Assembly (NCBI GenBank): GCA_016926135.1
Contig: JAFGPH010000400.1
Span: forward strand, 1 to 25,559
DNA length: 25,559 bases
Reading direction: 5' to 3'
From: Deltaproteobacteria bacterium
Lineage (GTDB): Bacteria > Desulfobacterota > DSM-4660 > Desulfatiglandales > HGW-15
The notes under the pieces are model-generated. The model saw only the letters and a program-made list of their open reading frames with translations, was not told the origin of the DNA and did no database searches. This document shows positions 19,602 through 25,559 of this stretch, piece after piece (the first letter of the stretch is position 1; each line of letters opens with the position of its first letter). A program made the translations under genes and the position numbers.

Positions 19602-19777
19602 TTCCTGTCAGGTCCCGGGCTATAACAGCGTCAAAAGATTGCCGATTTGTCAACCCCCTTCACCGATTCCTTTCACTTCCCCGTACTCCGGTCGGCCCTA
19701 TCCCATAATCCATATATACCTGAAACTCCTTGCATTTAAGACCAATGCCCCCGTTGTCTCGCCCCATGAAAACTCCC

Positions 19778-19793
19778 TGGCACAGTTGTTGCT
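19778..19793 (+). promoter_or_regulatory. consensus sigma-54 (RpoN) promoter upstream of the chemoreceptor
   Basis: TGGCACA-GTTG-TTGCT matches the RpoN consensus TGGCACR-N4-TTGCW at every defined position, with the -24 GG and -12 GC correctly spaced. The start of transcription would fall near 19804, giving a leader of about 180 nt before the chemoreceptor. An activating enhancer-binding protein would be required; none is in the window. Confidence 0.7.
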
Positions 19794-19794
19794 C

Positions 19795-19853
19795 AAACCT
19801 TCCGTGTATCCGGGAAGAACAGTATTTCCGGGATCACGGACGATGGTTTTTTT
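19795..19853 (+). terminator. intrinsic terminator or leader attenuator
   Basis: A strong stem pairs TCCGTG (19801-19806) with CACGGA (19835-19840), ATCC with GGAT and GGAA with TTCC, with one bulge and one G-G mismatch around a 9-nt loop. Outer bases AAACC (19795-19799) can pair with GGTTT. A run of seven T follows (19847-19853). It could end transcription from the YhbP-like gene 200 nt upstream. It also lies directly downstream of the sigma-54 site and could attenuate transcripts started there. Confidence 0.6.
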
Positions 19854-19940
19854 CAGGGGCCGGCAGAGCTTCAACGACCCTGCCCGGACCCCAGAAAGCG
19901 TTGCGGGGACATGCTGCTTGCCCAAGCGGAGATGCATGCC

Positions 19941-19978
19941 TGCCGAAGTACGAAACACAAAACTTCCGGCAAAGGAGG
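19941..19978 (+). promoter_or_regulatory. hairpin abutting a strong ribosome binding site
   Basis: TGCCGAAGT (19941-19949) pairs with ACTTCCGGCA (19962-19971) over nine base pairs with one bulged C. The stem ends at the first base of AAAGGAGG (19971-19978), the Shine-Dalgarno of the chemoreceptor seven bases before its ATG. This site fixes the start at 19986; a role of the hairpin in translation is speculative. Confidence 0.5.
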
Positions 19979-19985
19979 AAGGGTC

Positions 19986-22016
19986 ATGCGGAAGATGAAA
20001 CTCAACAGGAAACTGATCTTGTTCTCGCTCTCCACACTGGTCTTTGTCATGGTCGTCTCGACCGCCGTCGTCACCGGAATCCTCATGAAACAGACCCGCG
20101 TTGAATCCCATGATCGCATCAGGCAGTCCCTGGACATCGTCCAGGACGACATCTCGGGCAAACAGCAGAAGTTGCTTGCCGACGCGGTCCAACTGGCCGG
20201 CATCAACGGAATGGGTTCGAAGGTCAAGTTCCTCCTGGACTACAAGAAGAACCCTGACGAAACCATGACGGCCAACACCTACAAGGAGATCACCAACGAC
20301 ATCTACCAGGTCGGAAAGACAAGCAAGCTCTGGAAGACCTCCGTCTACGATGCCGAGGGCGACATCATCTCCTTCTCCTCCCGCAAGGACGAAAACACCA
20401 CCCTCTGCGGGTACGCCTACAAAGACCCCGCGCCTATGTTCAAAACCGCGGACATAAAGAAGGGGGAGGATCTGAGGCCCGAACTCTGGAAGAAGGCGGA
20501 AAGTGTCCCGGATCCCGAGCTGCATCTGAAATTCGCAAGGCAGTTTCCCAAAGAGGCAAAGGTCGTGTTCGAGGCCATGGGCAATGCCATCTGCCTCGTG
20601 GCCTACGCGCCTGTCATTGGGAACGAGTACAACCGGGAGACGGGGAATCTTGAAAAACGCCAGGTGGGCCTGGCCCAGGCGGTGCTGCGTCTGGAGGGCG
20701 ATTTTGCCCTCAAAATGTCCCGCCTCACCGGTATGGGCATCAACGTCTTCAAGGGCGAAAAACTCAGCATAGGCGTCATGCCGGGATATGACCTGCTCCA
20801 ACCGCCCAAAGCCGTGGAGGGTGGCGGCCAAGAAAATCAGGCCGGAAATCAGATCCTGCTGAACGACATCACCGTGAAGAAGGAAGGCTTCTTCCAGGGC
20901 ATCCTGTCGCTTCGGGGCCACTCAGGAAGGGTGGGAACGATCGCTGCAATGTACTCTAAAAACTCTGCCCAGGCCAATACGCTCCAGATGCTGCAACTCC
21001 TTGCCCTTGTCGGTCTGGGTTGTCTTTTGTTGATTCTCCCCTTCTGCATCCTCTTCGCAAATACCCTCACGAGACCGATCGACAAGGCGATCCAATTTCT
21101 GACCGATGCGACCCAGGAGATCTCTTCCGCCTCGACCCTGGTTTCATCCGCAAGCCAGCAACTCGCTGAAGGAGCATCGGAGCAGGCCGCTTCTCTGGAA
21201 GAGACCTCCTCCTCCCTCGAAGAGATGTCCGCCATGACAAGGCAGACGGCGGACCATGCCCAGCAGGCCGACATGCTCTCTCAACAGGCCGGCGTGAATC
21301 TGAAGGATGCCAACAAGTCGATGAAAGCCCTGATCCGGTCCATGGAGGAATCTTCGGCCGCCGGGGCCAATGTGGCAAAAATCATCACGACCATCGACGA
21401 GATCGCTTTCCAGACAAACCTCCTCGCCCTGAATGCAGCCGTGGAGGCGGCAAGGGCGGGTCAGGCCGGGGCCGGGTTTGCCGTGGTTGCCGACGAGGTC
21501 AGAAGGCTGGCCCTGCGTTCCGCAGAGGCATCCAAGAACACCCAGGAGATGATCCAGGAAATCATCCAGAGGGTCGACAGGGGCTCGGATCTGGTGAAGG
21601 AAACGGATGCCAAGTACCGGGAAGTTGCCGTCAGCCTTCAAAAAACCTCGGACTTGATTTCCGAGATATCCGCTGCCAGCGAACAGCAGGCCCGCGGCAT
21701 CGATCAGATCAACAAGGCCGTGGCCGAAATGGACAAGGTGACCCAGCAGACCGCAGCAGGCGCGGAGGAATCAGCATCCGCGACCCAGACGCTGAACAGC
21801 CAGACCGTGGAAATGGACGGGGTCGTACGAGACCTTGTCTCCCTCGTGGGCGCAAAGGGCAAAGGCGAAAGACAGGTTTCGCCGAAAGAGATCGAGCGGG
21901 ACGGGAATCCCGGCCCCACCTCAAGACGCTTCAGAGGACCTGCAACCCGGAAACCCCTTGTGGTTGCCCAGCCTGAAAAACCCCGGCTGGCGCCTCCGGG
22001 GCCGAACTTCTCATGA
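19986..22016 (+). CDS. methyl-accepting chemotaxis protein
   Basis: A 676-residue transmembrane chemoreceptor. TM1 is at about 9-34, followed by a large periplasmic sensing region of about 300 residues. This is probably Cache-like (containing [15 protein letters not shown]), but the ligand is unknown. TM2 is at about 335-360. No full HAMP domain is obvious beyond [11 protein letters not shown]. The cytoplasmic coiled coil has methylation-type helices ([19 protein letters not shown]) and the invariant signalling tip around 471-510 ([21 protein letters not shown], then [13 protein letters not shown]). The C-terminus is a proline- and charge-rich tail without a CheR-binding pentapeptide. The start at 19986 is fixed by AAAGGAGG; the open frame extends back to 19911 without support. 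No other chemotaxis gene is nearby, so it is an orphan receptor. Confidence 0.95.
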   Translation: MRKMKLNRKLILFSLSTLVFVMVVSTAVVTGILMKQTRVESHDRIRQSLDIVQDDISGKQQKLLADAVQLAGINGMGSKVKFLLDYKKNPDETMTANTYKEITNDIYQVGKTSKLWKTSVYDAEGDIISFSSRKDENTTLCGYAYKDPAPMFKTADIKKGEDLRPELWKKAESVPDPELHLKFARQFPKEAKVVFEAMGNAICLVAYAPVIGNEYNRETGNLEKRQVGLAQAVLRLEGDFALKMSRLTGMGINVFKGEKLSIGVMPGYDLLQPPKAVEGGGQENQAGNQILLNDITVKKEGFFQGILSLRGHSGRVGTIAAMYSKNSAQANTLQMLQLLALVGLGCLLLILPFCILFANTLTRPIDKAIQFLTDATQEISSASTLVSSASQQLAEGASEQAASLEETSSSLEEMSAMTRQTADHAQQADMLSQQAGVNLKDANKSMKALIRSMEESSAAGANVAKIITTIDEIAFQTNLLALNAAVEAARAGQAGAGFAVVADEVRRLALRSAEASKNTQEMIQEIIQRVDRGSDLVKETDAKYREVAVSLQKTSDLISEISAASEQQARGIDQINKAVAEMDKVTQQTAAGAEESASATQTLNSQTVEMDGVVRDLVSLVGAKGKGERQVSPKEIERDGNPGPTSRRFRGPATRKPLVVAQPEKPRLAPPGPNFS

Positions 22017-22060
22017 GCAGGGGCCCGCTGAGGACAGTTCCTCGACTGGACGCTGCAGGC

Positions 22061-23374
22061 TTATGTGCCGCCTTCCAGCACTCTACGTATCTTCTCTGCG
22101 ATATCCCCGATGACGATCGGTTTCATGACGAAGGCCCTGATTCCCATCTCCCGGGCAATCGACTCCGATATCTGATCACTGAAGCCGGTACAGAGAATAA
22201 CGGGGATTTCAGGCCGAAGCCGCATGACTTCAGCAGCCAGCCTGTCGCCCCTCATCTTGGGCATGGTCATGTCCGTAATCACGAGGTCATAGCAGGCCGG
22301 GTCCGCCCGGAACAAGTCCAGTGCCCTCAGCGGGTCCACGCTTGAGTCTACGGTATAGCCAAGGCACCGCAAGATCTCGCTGTACATTTCCACGATCACC
22401 GCCTCATCATCCACCAGCAGAATTCTCTGCGTCCCACGGGGTATGGGTTTTTCTTCCGCAATGGGTTCGGCCGCCAACGCCTTCAAGCTCGGCAGGTAGA
22501 TGGTGAATGTCGTTCCCTTCCCCTTCTGGCTTTCCACCCTGATCGCACCCTGGCAACTCCGCACAATCCCGTGTACGATGGACAAACCGAGTCCTGTTCC
22601 TTCCCCCCTCTCCTTGGTGGTGAAGAAAGGGTCGAAGATCTGGCTCATAGTCCATCGATCCATCCCGTGGCCCGTGTCTCTCACCTTCATCTTCAGAAAA
22701 CGACCTGACGTCAACTCGGGCACCTTCGCTGCCTTCGCATCATCCAGGGTTTCTTCCTCCAAAACGAACTCCAGGATGCCCCCTCCTTCCCTCATGGCAT
22801 GGGCCGCATTGGTGAACATATTCATCATGACCTGATGGACCTGGGTGGGGTTCGCCAAAATCAGGTCTCTCTCCACGTTCAGGTTCTGTCGAATCTCGAT
22901 GGAGGAAGGAAGGGTGGACCTCGCCATTTTGAGGGACTCCTTCAACAGGGGTATCAACCTCAAGGGCCTCTTCTCCAGATCGCTCTGGCGGCTGAATGTG
23001 AGGATTTGCTGTACCAGTTCCTTGGCCCGAACCCCAGCCTCCAGCACCTTTTTCAAAACCGGGTGCGCCATGTTCTCTGGGGGAACATTGGTCATTACCA
23101 TCTCCGTCCCCATGATGATGGGCGTCAAGATGTTGTTGAAATCGTGAGCAATACCCCCTGCCAGGGTCCCGATGGCCTCCATCTTCTGGGCCTGCTGGAG
23201 CTGTGCGATGAGCCTTTCCTTCTCGATCTCCGCCTCTCGGACCTGCATCTCTGCATACTTTTTATCCGTGATATCCGTAAGGATGCCCTGGACTCCAATC
23301 ACGCCTTTCCCCTTCCACACAGGCCGGCTGGAGGCCCGCACCCACATCAGCGCACCGGACTTCTGCTGGATCAT
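22061..23374 (-). CDS. hybrid histidine kinase, 3' fragment (PAS end, kinase, receiver)
   Basis: The C-terminal 437 residues of a hybrid sensor kinase. The reading frame opens inside a PAS domain (MIQQKSGALMWVRASSRPVW). A short coiled coil and the phosphoacceptor H-box GGIAHDFNNIL follow. The ATPase domain has its N-box (MMNMFTNAAHAM), RDTGHGM, FDPFFTTK and GEGTGLGLS. The C-terminal receiver has VDDE, the phospho-aspartate in LVITDMTMPKM and lysine in VMKPI. Kinase and receiver look functional. The missing N-terminus is in another frame just upstream: adding one G to the G run at 23396-23399 would join both frames into one protein of about 665 residues. It may be a true mutation or a sequencing error. 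It converges on the chemoreceptor gene with 44 nt between. Confidence 0.88.
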   Translation of the reverse strand: MIQQKSGALMWVRASSRPVWKGKGVIGVQGILTDITDKKYAEMQVREAEIEKERLIAQLQQAQKMEAIGTLAGGIAHDFNNILTPIIMGTEMVMTNVPPENMAHPVLKKVLEAGVRAKELVQQILTFSRQSDLEKRPLRLIPLLKESLKMARSTLPSSIEIRQNLNVERDLILANPTQVHQVMMNMFTNAAHAMREGGGILEFVLEEETLDDAKAAKVPELTSGRFLKMKVRDTGHGMDRWTMSQIFDPFFTTKERGEGTGLGLSIVHGIVRSCQGAIRVESQKGKGTTFTIYLPSLKALAAEPIAEEKPIPRGTQRILLVDDEAVIVEMYSEILRCLGYTVDSSVDPLRALDLFRADPACYDLVITDMTMPKMRGDRLAAEVMRLRPEIPVILCTGFSDQISESIAREMGIRAFVMKPIVIGDIAEKIRRVLEGGT

Positions 23375-23385
23375 GAACTCATGTT

Positions 23386-24057
23386 CTATGGCTGACCCCT
23401 CTTCAGCGTCACCTGGAATTTCTCTTCCAGCTCGGCCCTGTGCTGCGGCAGAATGAACTCCGGAAAAGGGCGTCCCAGCACCTCTTCGGGTCTGTACCCC
23501 GCAAACGCTTGTGATACGGGGCTAATATACGTGATCGCCCCCGCCGCATCGACCGCATAGAGAACCTCGTTCATGTTCTCCACCAGTTCACGATACTTCT
23601 CTTCGCTCTCTCTGAGATCCCGGGTTCTCTGGGCAACCTCTTCCTCAAGGCGTTCATGGTACCGCCGGCTTTCCTCTCGCAGCCTTGCCTTCTCCATCAC
23701 CCCGTTCACCACGTGCTCCAGTTCGGCCATGTCCACGATGGGCTTGGTCACGTAGTCCCAGGCCCCCCTGCGGATCGCCTCAATGGCATCACCCACAATC
23801 CCGGTCCCTGAAAGCACAACCACGGGCGTCTGCGGGGCCTCCCGGCTCAGCACGTCGATCACATCCAGGCCGCTGATTCCGGGCATCCTCAGATCCACCA
23901 ACACTGCCGAGGGGGCCCTGTCCCGGAAGATTGCGAGTCCTGACTCGCCGTCTCCGGCTTCCCACACCTCATAGCCCAGGTCCTCAAAGAAGACCCGAAT
24001 GCTCCGCCGGATCGGCTCTTCGTCATCGATCGTCAGCAGTGTGTGTATTTGCGTCAT
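23386..24057 (-). CDS. hybrid histidine kinase, 5' fragment (receiver-PAS)
   Basis: This is the N-terminal part of the same hybrid kinase, 223 residues from ATG 24057 with GAGGTGAG upstream (a GTG at 24066 is the longer alternative). The receiver domain has DDEEP at its start, the phospho-aspartate in VLVDLRMPGISG, the switch residue in VVLSGTG and lysine in YVTKPI. A coiled coil (RRYHERLEEEVAQRTRDLRE) and a PAS domain follow. The frame stops at a TAG in the middle of that PAS domain, exactly where the other frame continues with AIEHEFMIQQKSG. Read alone it would be a receiver with a broken output; joined, it is REC-PAS-HisKA-HATPase-REC. Confidence 0.85.
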   Translation of the reverse strand: MTQIHTLLTIDDEEPIRRSIRVFFEDLGYEVWEAGDGESGLAIFRDRAPSAVLVDLRMPGISGLDVIDVLSREAPQTPVVVLSGTGIVGDAIEAIRRGAWDYVTKPIVDMAELEHVVNGVMEKARLREESRRYHERLEEEVAQRTRDLRESEEKYRELVENMNEVLYAVDAAGAITYISPVSQAFAGYRPEEVLGRPFPEFILPQHRAELEEKFQVTLKRGQP

Positions 24058-24062
24058 CGCTC

Positions 24063-24262
24063 TCACCTCTTCCCCAGAAGATCCATCAACACCGTTGCGA
24101 GCACGGACATGTCACCTATAGGCTTTTTGAACACATCCAGGCCAAGAATCCCCAGGGGCTGAATGCCCGCAGGCAGGCTGTAGCCGATATGAACCCCTCG
24201 TCCTCCGGATACACCCGCAGGCTTCGCTGGACGCTTTCCTCATCGTCCACAACCAGAACCCT
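24063..24262 (-). pseudogene. degraded receiver-domain remnant
   Basis: Two pieces of a receiver domain survive in two different frames, both different from the frame of the sensor that precedes them. The first is RVLVVDDEESVQRSLRVYPEDEGF, given here as RVLVVDDEESVQRS then LRVYPEDEGF (24262 to about 24192), the usual first strand and helix. The second, HIGYSLPAGIQPLGIL then GLDVFKKPIGDM (about 24191 to 24063), is the last third with the conserved KP. Some 50 residues between them, including the phospho-aspartate, are gone. It ends five bases before the ATG of the downstream hybrid kinase. Confidence 0.75.
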
Positions 24263-25209
24263 GGGTTATGGATGTTCAGGTTCTCGAGATTGAAAAAAGG
24301 CCTCTTCTCTTTGCCGATGCGGGCCAACTCATCCTCAAGACGCTTCGCCTCTCCAGGGGCCATAAAGTCAAAGGGTCTTCGGCCGACAACTTCCTCGGGC
24401 GCGTAACCAAGCAGGTCACGGCCCCGCGGGCTTGCATACGTGTATTTGCCGTCAGCCCCTGTCTCCCAGATCCAGTCGGACGTCGTTTCAACCAGACCGC
24501 GAAATTTCTCTTCGCTTTCCCGCAGGGTCTCTTCCGCCCTTTCCCGTTCCTGGATTTCCTTGGTGAGATCCAGGTTCTTCGCCTCCAGCTCCCGCTTGTT
24601 TTCTTCAAGCATTTCAAGCGATTCCTGAATTCTCGTACTGAACATCTGAAAACCGATGACCGTGACGCTTACGATCATAAGGAAAAGACAGATCGCCGTG
24701 ACCCAAGGTATGGGCGATCTGGAAGTCATCATCCGCTCCGGAGAGATATCGATAAAACCCGTCGTCATGGCAATGGCCACGCCGCTGATGCATACAAAGG
24801 TCAGCAGCATGGCCAGCATTCCTCCACGGAACCCGAAGAGCAGGGCAACCAGAAGACACACCCCGAGCATCATCTGAACCCCGGAGCCGCTCATCCCGAC
24901 CGTGACCAGGGATGTCAAGCCCATGAGGAACAAGGACAGAACCAGAGTCAACGCCCTCGCCCTGAAGGTGAATCTGCGAGATCCCAATGTTGCGAACACG
25001 AACAGGAGGTAAAACGAAAGGTAGATGATCGAAGATCCCCATCTTCCCTGACTATAGGATCGTATGACACCGAAAAGCATGGCCGGCAGACCTACGAACA
25101 GAAAGATATACATGAGTTTGTTCAGAATGGTCTGCCGTACCTTACCCACCTCCGGTCTTTCTCTGTCCTGTTCCTGCAGCAGTTCGAAATAGCTTTCCAG
25201 GAATCCCAT
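24112..25209 (-). CDS. membrane PAS sensor, truncated by deletion
   Basis: The open frame has 365 codons, of which about the first 315 make sense. About six membrane helices lie at ~28-200 (for example YIFLFVGLPAMLFGVI and AICLFLMIVSVTVIGF), a MASE-like sensor region. A signalling coiled coil (EENKRELEAKNLDLTKEIQE) and a PAS domain from ~235 (TTSDWIWETGADGKYTY) follow. At NLNIHNP (near 24265) the PAS domain breaks off. The remaining ~50 codons are out-of-frame translation of a receiver remnant. The second half of PAS and the whole HisKA/ATPase core are missing, so this cannot act as a kinase. It was probably a hybrid kinase in one operon with the downstream gene. Confidence 0.8.
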   Translation of the reverse strand: MGFLESYFELLQEQDRERPEVGKVRQTILNKLMYIFLFVGLPAMLFGVIRSYSQGRWGSSIIYLSFYLLFVFATLGSRRFTFRARALTLVLSLFLMGLTSLVTVGMSGSGVQMMLGVCLLVALLFGFRGGMLAMLLTFVCISGVAIAMTTGFIDISPERMMTSRSPIPWVTAICLFLMIVSVTVIGFQMFSTRIQESLEMLEENKRELEAKNLDLTKEIQERERAEETLRESEEKFRGLVETTSDWIWETGADGKYTYASPRGRDLLGYAPEEVVGRRPFDFMAPGEAKRLEDELARIGKEKRPFFNLENLNIHNPGFWLWTMRKASSEACGCIRRTRGSYRLQPACGHSAPGDSWPGCVQKAYR

Positions 25210-25293
25210 ACCTTACCCCGTATTTGGCGGGTCAACCATCATGCGACCCGGTCAGATAACCTGCGTGTCCATAATACTGGCACGGATTAAGGA

Positions 25294-25309
25294 TGCAAGA
25301 AGCCTGCCA
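25294..25309 (-). promoter_or_regulatory. sigma-54-like promoter upstream of the truncated sensor
   Basis: On the minus strand TGGCAGG-CTTC-TTGCA matches TGGCACR-N4-TTGCW except for G in place of one C; the -24 GG and -12 GC are intact. Transcription would start near 25283, about 74 nt before the ATG. A sigma-70 alternative overlaps it: TTGCAT, 16 nt, TATTAT (25276-25271). The two readings cannot be separated from sequence alone. Confidence 0.45.
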
Positions 25310-25362
25310 TCTGCTCTTGAGTGGCGCCGGGGGGTGTCGAGAACCACCGATCCCTGCAAATC

Positions 25363-25402
25363 GGAGTGCTGGTGTGAAGTGATACTGAAGTGTTGGATGA
25401 AA
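25363..25402 (+). repeat. degenerate 8-bp-period repeat
   Basis: Consecutive 8-mers GGAGTGCT, GGTGTGAA, GTGATACT, GAAGTGTT and GGATGAAA resemble a worn copy of the GGAGT array at 19003-19034. Similarity is partial, and only one arm is present. Confidence 0.3.
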
Positions 25403-25480
25403 GGAAGGTGTCTCGTCTTACGCGCATCGTAAACGCTCATGGCCAGGTTATTACTTCTCGGCATGCCCGAGGATGAAAAT

Positions 25481-25530
25481 CCCCTTCTCCACCCAAGTGG
25501 GGGGAGAAGGTGGGGGTGGGGGTGTTTTCA
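25481..25530. repeat. palindromic G/C-strand-biased repeat at the window end
   Basis: CCTTCTCCACCC (25483-25494) pairs with the GGGGGGAGAAGG ending at 25510, with one A-G mismatch and a loop of about 4 nt. G-rich TGGGGG units follow, then TTTT. Similar 'CCCCTTCTCC...GGAGAAGG' palindromes occur dispersed in many bacterial genomes. It could also act as a bidirectional terminator; the sequence is cut by the window end. Confidence 0.5.
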
Positions 25531-25559
25531 CGGTAAAAATAGTTGCAGCCTGAACAGCC

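Noticed and set aside
19623..19648. FliA (sigma-28)-like site: TAAC and GCCGATTT upstream of the chemoreceptor
   Set aside because: The -10 matches 6 of 8 but the -35 is poor, the spacing is one base short and it is 338 nt from the start codon; the sigma-54 site is much stronger.
22030..22043. GAGGA/TCCTC hairpin between the convergent chemoreceptor and kinase genes
   Set aside because: Five base pairs around a 4-nt loop without a T run; not enough for a terminator.
17846..25559. Mobile island, prophage or defence cluster in the repeat-rich part
   Set aside because: No integrase, transposase, phage gene, toxin-antitoxin pair, nuclease or CRISPR repeat is visible; repeats and broken genes alone do not show an island.

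Overview
The window is about 58-60% G+C by eye and reads as chromosomal DNA of a Gram-negative, probably Desulfobacterota-like ('deltaproteobacterial') organism. The reasons are a corC-lnt pair (outer-membrane lipoprotein maturation), ResB/CcsA (system II) cytochrome c maturation, sigma-54-type promoters, a methyl-accepting chemotaxis protein and hybrid PAS/receiver kinases. The phylum is an inference; no rRNA gene is present to settle it.

Layout. 1-360: a tRNA-Gly(CCC) on the minus strand and a good sigma-70 promoter for the rightward genes. 359-4065 (+): a CBS/CorC protein, lnt and prfB; prfB needs its programmed +1 frameshift to be read in full. 4204-8397 (+): a consensus sigma-70 promoter drives a small coiled-coil protein built of four 36-residue repeats, overlapped by a GAF-GAF-PAS class III adenylate cyclase, then ammonia-dependent asparagine synthetase asnA. 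8439-15038 (-): serS, a stand-alone penicillin-binding transpeptidase, glmS, a PlsC-like acyltransferase and an M20 metallopeptidase form one co-directional cluster that converges on asnA. serS and the transpeptidase overlap by 4 nt. 15039-15438 is a divergent regulatory gap. 15439-17696 (+): resB and ccsA/ccsB, overlapping by 4 nt.

From 17.7 kb onward the window changes character and becomes repeat-rich and partly decayed. A 149-bp element with terminal inverted repeats and two internal REP-like hairpins fills the whole gap between ccsA and an RlmL-type RNA methyltransferase. An inverted array of 8-bp-period repeats lies before a YhbP-like flavin-binding-fold protein. The 384-nt gap at 19602-19985 carries a consensus sigma-54 promoter, an intrinsic-terminator-like hairpin and a hairpin beside the ribosome binding site, all ahead of a chemoreceptor. 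Convergent to the chemoreceptor is a two-component locus on the minus strand. One hybrid kinase is split by a one-base frameshift, and an upstream membrane PAS sensor has lost its kinase core and part of its receiver domain by deletion. The last 350 nt (25210-25559) hold a second sigma-54-like site, a degenerate relative of the 8-bp-period repeat and a palindromic repeat, with no gene.

I see no CRISPR array, transposase, prophage or recognisable defence island. The most interesting candidates are the coiled-coil/cyclase pair, the sigma-54 promoter combined with a hairpin ahead of the chemoreceptor, the foldback element that exactly spans an intergenic gap, and the eroded two-component locus.
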